This document shows, in pieces, positions 26,865 through 37,040 of a stretch of DNA of 64,000 nucleotides. This stretch comes from Candidatus Zhuqueibacterota bacterium. GTDB lineage: Bacteria > Zhuqueibacterota > Zhuqueibacteria > Residuimicrobiales > Oceaniaggregativiventaceae. The DNA is taken from NCBI GenBank assembly GCA_014728085.1, contig WJMF01000154.1, forward strand, positions 1 through 64,000, given 5' to 3'. How positions within the stretch are numbered: the stretch's first letter is position 1; every line of letters starts with the position of its first letter. Made by a program: the position numbers and the translations under genes. The notes under the pieces were generated by a model. The model had not been told where the DNA came from. It ran no database searches and saw nothing but the letters and a program-made list of their open reading frames with translations.

Positions 26865-28652
26865 ATGGATTTTGACAAAAGAACCATTATCGCTTTTCTT
26901 CTGATCGGTTTGGTACTCATTTTTGTACAAACCCCTTTGTATAAAAAAATATTTCTTCCAGAGGCTTATAAACAGGAAATAGCGCAAAAACGCGCTCTTG
27001 AAACGGCACAGACAAACCCGGATAGTATAACGGTTCCCCCGATAAAGACCGCCCCGGAAAAAAATCCTGATATAAGCGCTTCCGATGCACAAAGCGATCC
27101 GCTACAGTCGACACAGCGTAATGTGATCCCGATGGAAACACCTTCCCTGGTCCCGGACGAATTGCCTGAAAAAACGATTCGGGTCGAAAGCGAGCATTAC
27201 AGTGCGGTTTTTAGCAGCCAGGGTGCTTCCTTAATTGAATGGGTTCTAAAGGATTATGATGGTCCAAACAACCAACCCTTACAAATGCTGCCGGATGATG
27301 CTTACGGAACCCTTGGTATCAGTTTTGTGAACCCATCCGGAGATACCATCCAGACGCGAAACTGGAGTTTTACTCCTGACCGCCAATCGGATATTGTTCT
27401 ATCCGGAAACGAGGAAAAGCGATTGCTCTTCCGTACCACCCTCGATGGCAATCAGGTCATTGAAAAGGAATTTATTTTTAAAAATCAGTATTATGCTTTT
27501 GATATGAATGTGACCTTAAAAAATATGGGAGATATGATTGCCGACAAATCTTATTTTATAAATGCTCCCGCCGGATTACTTCCCACCGAAAAACGTATCG
27601 AAGATGATATGTATTATGCCAAAGCCGTCGTCTCCGCAGGAGAAGATGTGGAAAAGGGCTATAAACCCAATGGTGAATGGCACACCGAAAAAGGAACGAT
27701 CAACTGGATTGCAGCGCGCACAAAATATTTTATGCTCGCCATTATTCCCAGAGAAAAACGCGGAAGCGGTGCCAATGTCTACGGAGAAAAAATACCCATT
27801 ACTGAAAACCGGGAAGAATGGAAAAAATTTAATATTCAGCTGGTTATGCCCTATCTCAACAATCGCCTGGAACAACAGCAATTCACCGTATATTTCGGAC
27901 CTCTGGATGTAGATGTTCTGAAAGCCTATCAGGTCAATCTGGAAAAGGCGATGGATTTCGGAGCCAAAATTCTACAGCCCTTTAGTTATGCCATTCTCTG
28001 GACCTTCAAGTTTATTCATAATTTTATTCCAAACTATGGTATTGTAATTATTATTTTTTCTTTTTTGATCAAGATTCTGGTTTATCCCTTGACGCATAAA
28101 AGCTATGTTTCCATGAAAAAAATGCAATCGCTATCTCCCAAACTCAACGAATTGCGCGAAAAATATGGCAAAGATCCTCAGCGGATGAACAAAGAAACGA
28201 TGAAATTATATAAAGAACAGGGTGTAAACCCGCTCGGTGGTTGTTTGCCGATGCTGTTACAAATGCCCCTGTTATGGGGATTGTTTATTGTTTTTCGTTC
28301 CACCATCGAACTTCGCGGAGAGGGATTTTTACTCTGGATTAACGATTTGTCTGCGCCGGATACGATTGCCACATTGCCGTTCAGTATTCCGTTGTATGGG
28401 GATATGGTTAATATTCTTCCCCTGATAATGGGGGCAACCATGCTTTTGCAACAAAAAATGACCACCACTGACCCCAAACAAAAAGCGATGGTTTATCTCA
28501 TGCCGATTTTTCTCACTCTTCTCTTTAACCGTTTTCCGTCGGGATTGAATCTGTACTACGCTCTATTCAATATTCTGTCGATTCTGCAACAAAAGTATTT
28601 AATTAAAGATCCTGGCGAAGAAAAGAAAGAGGTGAAGAAAAAGCGATTATAG
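26865..28652 (+). CDS. yidC: Membrane protein insertase YidC
   Basis: Inner-membrane insertase acting alone or with SecYEG; 595 residues, the long Gram-negative form. An N-terminal helix (about 7-24) precedes a Pro/Thr-rich linker and the periplasmic beta-sandwich domain (about 95-345). The conserved C-terminal helices begin around 375 (AILWTFKFIHNFIPNYGIVI) and include NPLGGCLPMLLQMPLLWGLF and FPSGLNLYYALFNILSILQQ. The charged loop KMQSLSPKLNELREKYGKD lies after the first of these. A basic tail (KKEVKKKRL) may contact ribosomes. A hairpin-T terminator follows. Confidence 0.97.
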   Translation: MDFDKRTIIAFLLIGLVLIFVQTPLYKKIFLPEAYKQEIAQKRALETAQTNPDSITVPPIKTAPEKNPDISASDAQSDPLQSTQRNVIPMETPSLVPDELPEKTIRVESEHYSAVFSSQGASLIEWVLKDYDGPNNQPLQMLPDDAYGTLGISFVNPSGDTIQTRNWSFTPDRQSDIVLSGNEEKRLLFRTTLDGNQVIEKEFIFKNQYYAFDMNVTLKNMGDMIADKSYFINAPAGLLPTEKRIEDDMYYAKAVVSAGEDVEKGYKPNGEWHTEKGTINWIAARTKYFMLAIIPREKRGSGANVYGEKIPITENREEWKKFNIQLVMPYLNNRLEQQQFTVYFGPLDVDVLKAYQVNLEKAMDFGAKILQPFSYAILWTFKFIHNFIPNYGIVIIIFSFLIKILVYPLTHKSYVSMKKMQSLSPKLNELREKYGKDPQRMNKETMKLYKEQGVNPLGGCLPMLLQMPLLWGLFIVFRSTIELRGEGFLLWINDLSAPDTIATLPFSIPLYGDMVNILPLIMGATMLLQQKMTTTDPKQKAMVYLMPIFLTLLFNRFPSGLNLYYALFNILSILQQKYLIKDPGEEKKEVKKKRL

Positions 28653-28665
28653 CTCGACTGAATAT

Positions 28666-28700
28666 ACGCCCGGCTTTAGCAGCAGGGCGTTTCTTTTTTA
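28666..28700 (+). terminator. Rho-independent terminator after yidC
   Basis: ACGCCC (28666-28671) pairs with GGGCGT (28685-28690) across a 13-base loop. TTCTTTTTT follows. It lies 13 bp after the yidC stop and 10 bp before mnmE, so it may attenuate rather than fully block reading into mnmE. Confidence 0.65.
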
Positions 28701-28710
28701 TGGATATACT

Positions 28711-30090
28711 ATGTCGTTCGATCATAACATTGTTGCCATTGCCACTCCGCCCGGACGTGGTGCAATTGGAATTGTCAGAATTAGTGGCAACAACTCTTAT
28801 TTGCTGGCTGAAAGACTGGTCGGGCAAAAGGAAAAGTGGCGACAAAGCGACACTCGATCACTACAGCTCTTTTCAGTCATTGATGCCGACGGGAAACCGG
28901 TCGACGATGTTTTAATGGTAAAATTTAAATCACCGCATTCCTTTAGCGGAGAAGATATTGTTGAAATCCACTGTCATGGCAGTTTTTATATTCTTCATAA
29001 AATAGTAGACCTTTTACTCGACCACGGGGCGCGGCTGGCCGAACCGGGGGAGTTTACAAAACGCGCTTTTTTAAACGGCAAAATCGATCTGGTGCAGGCA
29101 GAATCGCTCGATGATCTTATTGCTTCCAAATCACAGTCCGCTGCACAACTTTCGCTGGAAAACCTGCATGGACATTTATCCGAAAAGCTGTTGCAGATAC
29201 GAACCTATTTAAAGGAACAATGTGCGCTGCTCGAGCTTGAGCTGGACTTTGCTGAAGAAGATGTAGAGTTTGTTTCCCGCAATGAATTTATTCACAAAAC
29301 TACTAATATATTAGTAGATATACGGGATTTGCTCTCTTCTTTTCAAATGGGCCGCATTTTACAGGAGGGTGTTTATGCCGCCCTTATCGGCCGACCCAAT
29401 GTTGGAAAATCCAGTTTACTAAATTGTCTGTTAAAAGCCGACCGCGCCATCGTAGCGGAAGAGCCCGGCACCACGCGTGATACCTTGCAGGAACAAATTG
29501 ACATCCGCGGCATTTTATTTAATTTAATCGATACCGCCGGCTTGCGGCCGACGCATTCTCAAATTGAAGCGCTCGGTATTTCCAGAACCCAAAAGGCCAT
29601 CGACCGATCCGATATTTTGATCTTTATTTTTGATGCCCATGAAACATTACAGCCTGAGGACAAGAGGCTTTTACAGGAATCCGGATCCTGGCCGGTTCCA
29701 AGGATATTTGTCCTAAACAAGAAGGATCTGCAGCAGAACATCGAATCAGATGAATTAAAAACGTTTTCACCGAATGCCATGGTCTCCCTTTCCGCCAAAA
29801 ACGGAAAAGGAATCGAGAAACTTGAAGAGATTCTTTATCAGCTTATTTACCAAAAACATTCGGCGGCAGGACAGACTTTTTTCATCACTCGAAAGCGTCA
29901 TCAACAGGAATTGCTGCAAGCGCAGAAAGAACTGGAAAATGCTCTGGCTTCCTTGAAGCAGAATTTTTCTTCAGAATTTGTTGCCGCCGATCTGTATCGC
30001 GCTCTGGATCATATCGGTTCGATAACCGGACATGTCGCGCGCGAAGAGATTTTGAATGATATTTTTACATCTTTTTGTATTGGCAAGTAA
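28711..30090 (+). CDS. mnmE: tRNA modification GTPase MnmE
   Basis: Partner of MnmG in adding the carboxymethylaminomethyl group to wobble U34; 459 residues. The N-terminal folate-binding domain includes ATPPGRGAIGIVRISG and HSFSGEDIVEIHCHGS. The G domain shows G1 GRPNVGKSSLLN, G2/G3 EEPGTTRDT and DTAGL, and G4 NKKD. The C-terminal catalytic CxGK motif is present as FCIGK. Its stop codon directly abuts the mnmG start, so the pair is expressed together. Confidence 0.97.
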   Translation: MSFDHNIVAIATPPGRGAIGIVRISGNNSYLLAERLVGQKEKWRQSDTRSLQLFSVIDADGKPVDDVLMVKFKSPHSFSGEDIVEIHCHGSFYILHKIVDLLLDHGARLAEPGEFTKRAFLNGKIDLVQAESLDDLIASKSQSAAQLSLENLHGHLSEKLLQIRTYLKEQCALLELELDFAEEDVEFVSRNEFIHKTTNILVDIRDLLSSFQMGRILQEGVYAALIGRPNVGKSSLLNCLLKADRAIVAEEPGTTRDTLQEQIDIRGILFNLIDTAGLRPTHSQIEALGISRTQKAIDRSDILIFIFDAHETLQPEDKRLLQESGSWPVPRIFVLNKKDLQQNIESDELKTFSPNAMVSLSAKNGKGIEKLEEILYQLIYQKHSAAGQTFFITRKRHQQELLQAQKELENALASLKQNFSSEFVAADLYRALDHIGSITGHVAREEILNDIFTSFCIGK

Positions 30091-32010
30091 ATGGTTTCAC
30101 GTGAAACAAAACAACATTTTTCCGCAATTGGATCAGAGGATTATCGCTTTGATGTCATTGTTATCGGAGGCGGACATGCCGGTTGTGAAGCCGCTCTGGT
30201 AGCAGCGCGCATGAAAGCCCGAACCCTGCTTTTGAGCATGAATCTTTTTTCCATCGCCCAGATGTCCTGTAATCCGGCCATCGGCGGGCTGGCCAAAGGA
30301 CACCTGGTCAAGGAAATTGATGCCCTGGGAGGTCAGATGGGCGAGGTGGCGGATGACAGCGGTATTCAGTTTCGCATGTTAAACACCTCCAAAGGCCCCT
30401 CTGTATGGTCTCCGCGTTCTCAGAATGATCGAATTGATTATTCTATACGCATGAAGGAGATTCTGGAAAATCAGGATCACCTCAGCTTGCGCCAATGTCA
30501 GGCTGTCGATCTGATTATTGAAAAGGGAATAATTAAAGGCGTTGTAACGGATATCGGTACGGCGATTTCCGCTAAAGCGGTTATCCTCGCCAGCGGAACA
30601 TTCTTAAATGGAACGCTCTTTGTCGGATTAACATCCTTATCCGGTGGACGCGCCGGTGAACCTGCGTCTCACGGCCTTTCCGAATGCCTGAAAAAAGCCG
30701 GCTTTATCGTTGGCCGCCTGAAAACAGGAACGCCTCCACGCGTTGACGGCAAGAGTATTGATTTTATGTCAACAAAAGTACAGTCCGGTGATCCCGACCC
30801 CGTTCCCTATTCCCATAAACATGATTCTATCGATGTTGACCAAAAACCCTGCTACCTGACACAGACAAACAGCAAAACCCATGATATCTTGCGATCCGGC
30901 CTCGACCGGTCTCCCCTGTTTGGCGGAATGATCAAGGGCATCGGACCGCGCTACTGTCCGTCGATTGAAGATAAAATTCACCGTTTTGCCGACAAGCCAA
31001 GTCATCAAATTTTTCTCGAGCCGGAAGGACGGCAAACCCGGGAATATTACGTCAACGGATTTTCCTCCAGCCTTCCGGAAGATATACAGATCAAAGCACT
31101 GCATACCATCCCGGGCCTGGAAAAAGCGCGCATTACCAGGCTGGCATATGCTATCGAATATGATTATTTTCCACCATCACAATTAAAAGCCACCCTGGAA
31201 ACCAAGCCGGTTGCGCATCTCTATTTTGCCGGACAAATCAACGGCACGTCCGGATATGAAGAAGCTGCGGCTCAGGGATTAATGGCCGGGATCAATGCCG
31301 TTCTGAAACTTCGGTCCCAGCCACCGTTTGTTCTCGATCGTTCTGAAGCCTATATTGGGATACTGATCGATGATTTGGTCACCAAAGAATTAACCGAACC
31401 CTATCGCATGTTCACTTCGCTTGCAGAACACCGCCTGTTATTGCGACAGGACAATGCCGATTTGCGCCTTTTCAAATACGGACACGCTTATAGGTTGATC
31501 GGGGATCAGCATTATCGCGATCTACGGGAACGCCAGAAAAGCATCAAAGAAATGACCGACTGGTTGAAAGGATATAGAATCCGTCCGAATGATATTAATT
31601 CAATTTTGCAACAGCGGCAAACAACGCCTATATCGGAAGCGGAAACGGTTATCACCCTTTTACGTCGTCCCCAGGTAAAGCTAATTGACTTTGAAAGTGT
31701 AATCGACCATCCGCTTTTCAACAGCTCTTGCCGTTTTTGGCAAAAGGTTCGAGAGCAAATTGAAATCGAAATCAAATATGAAGGCTTTTTGCATCGCCAG
31801 CGACGACAAATAGAGAAAATGAAGGAGATGGAAAACCTTACCATTCCGCCTCGATTTGATTATAAAAGTATACACTCGCTATCCACAGAAGGAAAAGAAA
31901 AGCTGATCAGAATACAGCCTCGAACCCTGGGGCAGGCATCGCGGATTTTAGGTGTGTCACAATCTGATTTGATGTTGGTAATGATGCATATTCAACAGAA
32001 ACCAAAATAA
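30091..32010 (+). CDS. mnmG: tRNA uridine-5-carboxymethylaminomethyl synthesis enzyme MnmG
   Basis: FAD-dependent partner of MnmE, 639 residues. It has the dinucleotide-binding motif [49 protein letters not shown] and [20 protein letters not shown]. The C-terminal helical domain ends [19 protein letters not shown]. The ATG immediately follows the mnmE stop. Codons 2-6 (VSRET) are encoded by a parS-like palindrome, an unusual sharing of coding and chromosome-segregation information. No separate ribosome binding site is apparent. Confidence 0.97.
   Translation: MVSRETKQHFSAIGSEDYRFDVIVIGGGHAGCEAALVAARMKARTLLLSMNLFSIAQMSCNPAIGGLAKGHLVKEIDALGGQMGEVADDSGIQFRMLNTSKGPSVWSPRSQNDRIDYSIRMKEILENQDHLSLRQCQAVDLIIEKGIIKGVVTDIGTAISAKAVILASGTFLNGTLFVGLTSLSGGRAGEPASHGLSECLKKAGFIVGRLKTGTPPRVDGKSIDFMSTKVQSGDPDPVPYSHKHDSIDVDQKPCYLTQTNSKTHDILRSGLDRSPLFGGMIKGIGPRYCPSIEDKIHRFADKPSHQIFLEPEGRQTREYYVNGFSSSLPEDIQIKALHTIPGLEKARITRLAYAIEYDYFPPSQLKATLETKPVAHLYFAGQINGTSGYEEAAAQGLMAGINAVLKLRSQPPFVLDRSEAYIGILIDDLVTKELTEPYRMFTSLAEHRLLLRQDNADLRLFKYGHAYRLIGDQHYRDLRERQKSIKEMTDWLKGYRIRPNDINSILQQRQTTPISEAETVITLLRRPQVKLIDFESVIDHPLFNSSCRFWQKVREQIEIEIKYEGFLHRQRRQIEKMKEMENLTIPPRFDYKSIHSLSTEGKEKLIRIQPRTLGQASRILGVSQSDLMLVMMHIQQKPK
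30093..30108. promoter_or_regulatory. parS site inside the start of mnmG
   Basis: The 14-bp perfect palindrome GTTTCACGTGAAAC (30094-30107) followed by A matches 15 of 16 bases of the ParB-binding consensus TGTTTCACGTGAAACA. It lies about 4.2 kb right of the DnaA-box cluster. ParB nucleating here would spread over the origin-proximal region. Confidence 0.88.
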
Positions 32011-32026
32011 TGTTTCACGTGAAACG
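32011..32026. promoter_or_regulatory. parS site between mnmG and rsmG
   Basis: This site reads TGTTTCACGTGAAACG, 15 of 16 bases of the parS consensus, directly after the mnmG stop. It also contains the start of a six-codon micro-frame (32010-32030), which is probably incidental. It is the second parS within 2 kb and lies on the right side of the origin. Confidence 0.9.
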
Positions 32027-32032
32027 TTAAAA

Positions 32033-32683
32033 ATGTTATCGCAAAACAAATCCGATCTTGAATTGTTTTTTCAAGAACGCTCCCTTACAACCGTACAGCA
32101 GGGTCAATTTACCCGATATGTCGAATTGATTGAACGGTGGCAGGGTAAAGTTCATTTGGTTTCTAAAGCAGATATTTATCGATTGGTTTCAAAACATATT
32201 CGGGAGTCTCTGTGGTTTGCCGACCGCGATTTGATTTCACAACAGGAGCACGTATTGGATTTGGGCTCTGGAGCCGGGTTTCCGGGAATACCGATTAAAA
32301 TTCTGTATCCCGAAATCCATATAACCCTGGTGGAATCAAAAAGAAGAAAGGCCCTTTTTCTGCAACAGGTGTGTGCGGACTTGAATATCCGCAAAGCAGA
32401 CATTTTTACACAACGGATGGAAACACTCTCTTTGTCTGATCTCGCTTCGCCGGTGGATGTTGTGGTGGCCCGGGCCGTGGCAGGACTGGAGATATTATGG
32501 TCCTGGAGTGTTCCTGTTCTGGCCGGCAAGGGACGCCTGATGACGATTAAAGGAAAAGAGTTTACAGAACAGGTTGACGAGCTGCAGCGTTTATTTCCCC
32601 ATACGCGTTACCACTCCATTCCCCTAAGGGATGAAGAAAAATATTTAATTGTGGTGCAATCCCGGGCCGTTGAATCATTATGA
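32033..32683 (+). CDS. rsmG: 16S rRNA (guanine527-N7)-methyltransferase RsmG
   Basis: SAM-dependent methyltransferase modifying G527 of 16S rRNA; 216 residues. It shows VHLVSKADIYRLVSKHIRESL, the SAM-binding motif VLDLGSGAGFPGIPIKILYP, LVESKRRKALFL and the conserved VVARAVAGLEILW. It follows mnmG with a parS between them, the usual order. In many genomes parA and parB come next; here murQ does. Confidence 0.96.
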   Translation: MLSQNKSDLELFFQERSLTTVQQGQFTRYVELIERWQGKVHLVSKADIYRLVSKHIRESLWFADRDLISQQEHVLDLGSGAGFPGIPIKILYPEIHITLVESKRRKALFLQQVCADLNIRKADIFTQRMETLSLSDLASPVDVVVARAVAGLEILWSWSVPVLAGKGRLMTIKGKEFTEQVDELQRLFPHTRYHSIPLRDEEKYLIVVQSRAVESL

Positions 32684-32695
32684 GGAGGAAAAATC

Positions 32696-33607
32696 TTGTC
32701 GAAAACAATATTTGACGAAATAAAAAATTTGGTAACGGAAAAACAGAATGAAGCGACAATGGATATCGATAAAAAATCGGTTAGAAAAATTCTGGAAATG
32801 ATCAATGATCAGGATAAAAATGTCCCTTTGGCAGTGGAAAAAGAAATCCCCTATATCGAAAAAGCGGTTCATGTCGTGGTGCATTCTTTTAAAAATAACG
32901 GACGTTTTTTTTATGTCGGTGCCGGGACCAGCGGCAGATTGGGGGTATTGGATGCTTCCGAATGCCCCCCCACTTTTGGCGTCTCCCCGGAGTTGGTTCA
33001 GGGAATTATTGCCGGTGGCAACAAAGCACTGATTCGGGCTCAGGAGGGCGCAGAGGATCTCCCCGAAAAAGGCGCAGAGGATTTGCTTGAGAGGGGATTT
33101 ACAAAAAACGATGTTCTCTGCGGTATTGCCGCCAGTCGCAGAACGCCCTATGTTATCGGCGCGATAGACCAGGCCCGCAAGCTCGGTGCGAAAACCCTTT
33201 ATGTGACGTGTACACCGAGAAGCGAAATGAATATTAACGTCGATGTTGCTATTTGTCCGGTGGTCGGCCCTGAAGTGATTATGGGATCGACACGGCTTAA
33301 AGCCGGGACAGCAACAAAGCTCGTATTAAATATGATTACCACAACCAGCATGATCCGGCTCGGAAAGGTATATGGTAATATGATGGTCGATTTGCTAATG
33401 ACCTCAAAAAAACTTCAGGAACGGTCGAAACGAATCGTAATGATGGTTAGCGGTCTGAGCTATGATGAGGCAACGGACTATCTTGAAAAAGCCGGCGGTC
33501 ATGTAAAAACCGCACTGGTTATGATTTTGGCTCAGGTGGATGAAAAATGCGCAAAAAAACGATTAAAGAACGCTGACGGGTTTATCTATAAAGCGATAAA
33601 GGACTAG
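32696..33607 (+). CDS. murQ: N-acetylmuramic acid 6-phosphate etherase
   Basis: MurQ removes lactate from MurNAc-6-phosphate to give GlcNAc-6-phosphate during peptidoglycan recycling. The 303-residue SIS-domain protein shows VGAGTSGRLGVLDASECPPTFG (in two parts, with the catalytic Glu), EGAEDLPEKG, and GPEVIMGSTRLKAGTATK. It starts at a TTG with a strong GAGGAGG binding site just upstream, which decides the start. It sits between rsmG and mfd. With the nagK-type kinase at the left it suggests amino-sugar salvage. Confidence 0.95.
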   Translation: MSKTIFDEIKNLVTEKQNEATMDIDKKSVRKILEMINDQDKNVPLAVEKEIPYIEKAVHVVVHSFKNNGRFFYVGAGTSGRLGVLDASECPPTFGVSPELVQGIIAGGNKALIRAQEGAEDLPEKGAEDLLERGFTKNDVLCGIAASRRTPYVIGAIDQARKLGAKTLYVTCTPRSEMNINVDVAICPVVGPEVIMGSTRLKAGTATKLVLNMITTTSMIRLGKVYGNMMVDLLMTSKKLQERSKRIVMMVSGLSYDEATDYLEKAGGHVKTALVMILAQVDEKCAKKRLKNADGFIYKAIKD

Positions 33608-33615
33608 ATCTTTTT

Positions 33616-36600
33616 ATGAATGCGCTCTCATTATTAGATATTATTAAACAACGCTTTCAAAAAAACGCCTCCTATCGTACCCTTTTGCATCAAATTGTAT
33701 CCGGGCAACAAGTCAGCATTACCGGGGCTGTGGGATCTGCTCCGGCTTTTTTGATTTCATTGTTCTCTGAACAGGTTCACTCCCCGCTGGTCTGTATTCA
33801 GCAAGAAGACGATGCGGCAAGATCCCTTGCGGAGGAACTCAAATCAATAACAAGGGCTCCGGTGCTTTTTTTTCCCGCTCTTTCAAAACACAGGTGGAAT
33901 GAAATAGGTCCGCCGGCTTCAGTCATCGGTCGCCGGTTGTCGACCATGAAAGCAATAAAAGCCGGCAATCATCCGCTTGTCATTACCAGCGCTGAGGCAT
34001 GTCTGGAAAAAATTGCTTCTGCTGCTCAAATTCAGGAACACACGCTGACGCTGGCCACGGACGAAGAATTTTATTTTGATCTGCTGGTAGAGTATTTGGT
34101 CGATGCCGGATATAGCCGGGAAGAACGCGTGGACCAGCCCGGAGATATGAGCGTCCGCGGTGGAATCATCGATATCTATATGTATGATGCTTTATATCCG
34201 GTTCGAATTGAATTTTTTGGCGATGTTGTCGACTCGATACGGCAATTCAACGTGGAGACACAACAATCCATAAAGACCTTGCAACAGATTTCATTTATCC
34301 CCTTGAGCGCTTCCGGACGTCCCGGACCGATGGACGAAGAAAGAATCAATGAACTCGACCTGCACAGCAGTATTCTGGATTTTTTTTCACCGCCTGCCAA
34401 CGTTTTTGCTTTTGATTATCAACTTTTAAAGTCAACGCTGCAGGCCTATCAAAAATCCACGTTCCAACAAATCGATAAATACCAGTTTGAAAAAAAGCAC
34501 GCGATAGACTTTCACGCCTATTTCCTGGAGGCCTCACAGGTGCTTGACAAACTGGAAAAATCAATGGTGGTTGAATTTAGTACGGTTCTGCCACATTTCG
34601 AACAAACCTACCATCTCTCTATGCAAGTTTCAGAACATTATTCTGCAAATTTGAATCAATTTAAAAAAGATATCAAAACGAAATCTCAACCCAAAGCACT
34701 GATCGCCATTGTTTGTGACTCTGAATCCCAAACAAAACGGATGCAAGCCATTGCCGCGGATGAGAACTTTTCATCACATGTACGGATAGACACCATCGAT
34801 CTGGTTGAAGGATTTCTATGGCCCGAAGAACATCTCTATATCTATACCAATCAGGAAATTTTTGACCGAAAGCGCCTTTCAAAACTCGATTCTCTTGAAA
34901 CGCGTTCGGTTTCTTTTCGTGAGCTTTTGGAATATAAACCCGGCGATTTTGTCGTCCATACCGATTATGGTATTGGCATTTATCGTGGCCTGAAACATAT
35001 AAACGCCTATAACCGCGAAAGAGAATGTTTAATTATCGAATATAAAGATAATGATGTTTTGTACGTTCCCCTCGAAAAAATGGATTGCGTGCAGAAATAT
35101 TCTTCCCGGGATAGTACCCTCCCGAGTCTGAGTAAGCTCGGCGGCAATGCCTGGCAACGCCTCAAAACTCGGGCAAAGAAAAATGTAAAGGAAATCGCCG
35201 AACAACTTGTAAAATTATATGCCATTCGGCGAGTGGAAAGCGGATATGCCTTTGCCGGGGATACGGTTTGGCAAAGTGAACTGGAAGCCTCATTCCAATA
35301 CGATGAAACGCCGGATCAGCTTGAAGCGGTTCATGCGATTAAAAAAGATATGGAGAATCAGAAGAGCATGGACCGGTTAATCTGCGGCGATGTCGGATTC
35401 GGTAAAACAGAGGTGGCAATCCGGGCCGCGTTTAAAGCGATCAATAACGACAAACAGGTCGCTATCCTGGTGCCAACCACGGTTCTGGCACAGCAACATT
35501 TTATTACATTTGCAAACCGGTTAAAATCTTTTCCGGTACGCGTTGAAATGCTCTCACGTTTCCGCTCTGCACAACAACAAAAGAAAATCATTGAAGATTT
35601 GAGAACAGGAAAAATCGATTTAATTATCGGTACACATCGATTGTTGTCCAAAGAGATTAATTTTACAGATCTCGGATTGTTGATTATAGACGAAGAACAG
35701 AAATTCGGAGTGCTGCATAAAGAAAAATTAAAAATGCTTAGGAAAAACGTGGATACCCTTACGCTTACCGCCACCCCCATACCCAGAACCCTGCAAATGG
35801 CCCTGGTGGGAGCACGGGATATGTCCGTGATCAATACCCCTCCGAGCAACAGAATCCCCATTAAAACGCAGGTGTCCCGTGTTGATAAAGAATTAATCCG
35901 TGAAGCCATTTTACATGAAATCAACCGTAATGGTCAGGTCTTTTTTGTTCATAATCGCGTTCAGAGCATCTATGCAATAGCCAATATGTTAAGGGATCTA
36001 TTGCCACAGGTATCATTCGCCATTGCGCACGGACAGATGAAAGCCGAAGAGCTGGAACGGGTAATGATCAAGTTTACCAAAGGCGAAATTCAATGTCTTA
36101 TCACTACAATGATTATTGAATCCGGAATTGATATGCCGAATGCAAACACTATGATTATCAATCGTGCTGACCGGTTCGGCCTTGCCCAGCTTTATCAACT
36201 GCGCGGACGCGTTGGGCGATCGAATCAGCAGGCGTTTGTATATCTCTTAATTCCGCCTCTCAAGCGCCTGACTCGGACGGCGATTAAACGGTTGCAAAGC
36301 ATTCAGGAATATTCACACCTTGGGTCGGGTTATAAAATTGCCATGCGAGACCTGGAGATCCGGGGTGCAGGCAATATTTTTGGGGCCAAACAAAGCGGTT
36401 TTGTCGATGCGCTGGGTTATGAATTATATAGTAAGATTATTGAAGAAGCGATTCATGAAATCAAGAGAGAGCATAATATCCCAACCACAACCAAAGAGGG
36501 TCGCGAAGACCAAACAGATTCAAAAGTACTGATAAACACCAACGCCTATTTACCGGAAGACTATGTGAGATCATCAGCAGAAAGAGTCGATCTCTATAAA

Positions 36601-36963
36601 CGGCTTGCAGCAGCCAGGTCCCTAGATGAAATCACTAACCTGCAAAAAGAGGTGGTTGACCGCTTTGGCTCTTTGCCAAAAGTCGCTCAAAGTTTATTTG
36701 ATTATATAAGTATAAAATTGCTGAGCAAAGTGAATTCAATTGCTGAACTCTCTCTGCAAAATCATCTAATTAAAGGCAAATTTAATAATAATACCATTCC
36801 CGCCGGAGATCATTTTAAAGAATGGATCGCCCGGTTGGTAAAAGCCGGTGGCAGTAAGTTGGAGCTCGAGCAAACAGAAAACCAGCTTTCTTTTTCTGTG
36901 CCTCTAAGCGAAAAGGAAAATGAGCTTGAGACGACGAAAAATTTCTTGCAAAGAATGACATGA
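33616..36963 (+). CDS. mfd: Transcription-repair coupling factor Mfd
   Basis: SF2 translocase that removes stalled RNA polymerase and recruits UvrA; 1115 residues. The N-terminal UvrB-like domains include MSVRGGIIDIYMYD. The RNA-polymerase-interacting domain carries KPGDFVVHTDYGIGIYRGL. The motor shows Walker A CGDVGFGKTEVAIRAAF, the DEEQ box IIDEEQKFGV, TLTATPIPRTLQMAL and QLRGRVGRSNQQAF. The C-terminal TRCF domain follows (YVRSSAERVDLYKRLAAARS). Length and order are normal. It starts 8 bp after murQ. Confidence 0.97.
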   Translation: MNALSLLDIIKQRFQKNASYRTLLHQIVSGQQVSITGAVGSAPAFLISLFSEQVHSPLVCIQQEDDAARSLAEELKSITRAPVLFFPALSKHRWNEIGPPASVIGRRLSTMKAIKAGNHPLVITSAEACLEKIASAAQIQEHTLTLATDEEFYFDLLVEYLVDAGYSREERVDQPGDMSVRGGIIDIYMYDALYPVRIEFFGDVVDSIRQFNVETQQSIKTLQQISFIPLSASGRPGPMDEERINELDLHSSILDFFSPPANVFAFDYQLLKSTLQAYQKSTFQQIDKYQFEKKHAIDFHAYFLEASQVLDKLEKSMVVEFSTVLPHFEQTYHLSMQVSEHYSANLNQFKKDIKTKSQPKALIAIVCDSESQTKRMQAIAADENFSSHVRIDTIDLVEGFLWPEEHLYIYTNQEIFDRKRLSKLDSLETRSVSFRELLEYKPGDFVVHTDYGIGIYRGLKHINAYNRERECLIIEYKDNDVLYVPLEKMDCVQKYSSRDSTLPSLSKLGGNAWQRLKTRAKKNVKEIAEQLVKLYAIRRVESGYAFAGDTVWQSELEASFQYDETPDQLEAVHAIKKDMENQKSMDRLICGDVGFGKTEVAIRAAFKAINNDKQVAILVPTTVLAQQHFITFANRLKSFPVRVEMLSRFRSAQQQKKIIEDLRTGKIDLIIGTHRLLSKEINFTDLGLLIIDEEQKFGVLHKEKLKMLRKNVDTLTLTATPIPRTLQMALVGARDMSVINTPPSNRIPIKTQVSRVDKELIREAILHEINRNGQVFFVHNRVQSIYAIANMLRDLLPQVSFAIAHGQMKAEELERVMIKFTKGEIQCLITTMIIESGIDMPNANTMIINRADRFGLAQLYQLRGRVGRSNQQAFVYLLIPPLKRLTRTAIKRLQSIQEYSHLGSGYKIAMRDLEIRGAGNIFGAKQSGFVDALGYELYSKIIEEAIHEIKREHNIPTTTKEGREDQTDSKVLINTNAYLPEDYVRSSAERVDLYKRLAAARSLDEITNLQKEVVDRFGSLPKVAQSLFDYISIKLLSKVNSIAELSLQNHLIKGKFNNNTIPAGDHFKEWIARLVKAGGSKLELEQTENQLSFSVPLSEKENELETTKNFLQRMT

Positions 36964-37040
36964 TTCAATAAATTAAAATCTATAATGATTTAAAAACGTC
37001 ACAAATAATTGTTTTTTATAAACTTACAAAAGAGGGTTAA

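Noticed and set aside
32010-32030. A six-codon micro-frame (MFHVKR) between mnmG and rsmG.
   Set aside because: It is a consequence of the parS palindrome and lacks a ribosome binding site; rsmG starts just after it.
35358-35924. A 188-codon minus-strand frame.
   Set aside because: It is antisense to the mfd motor domain; its Ser/Arg-rich, Leu-rich make-up is typical of a shadow frame.
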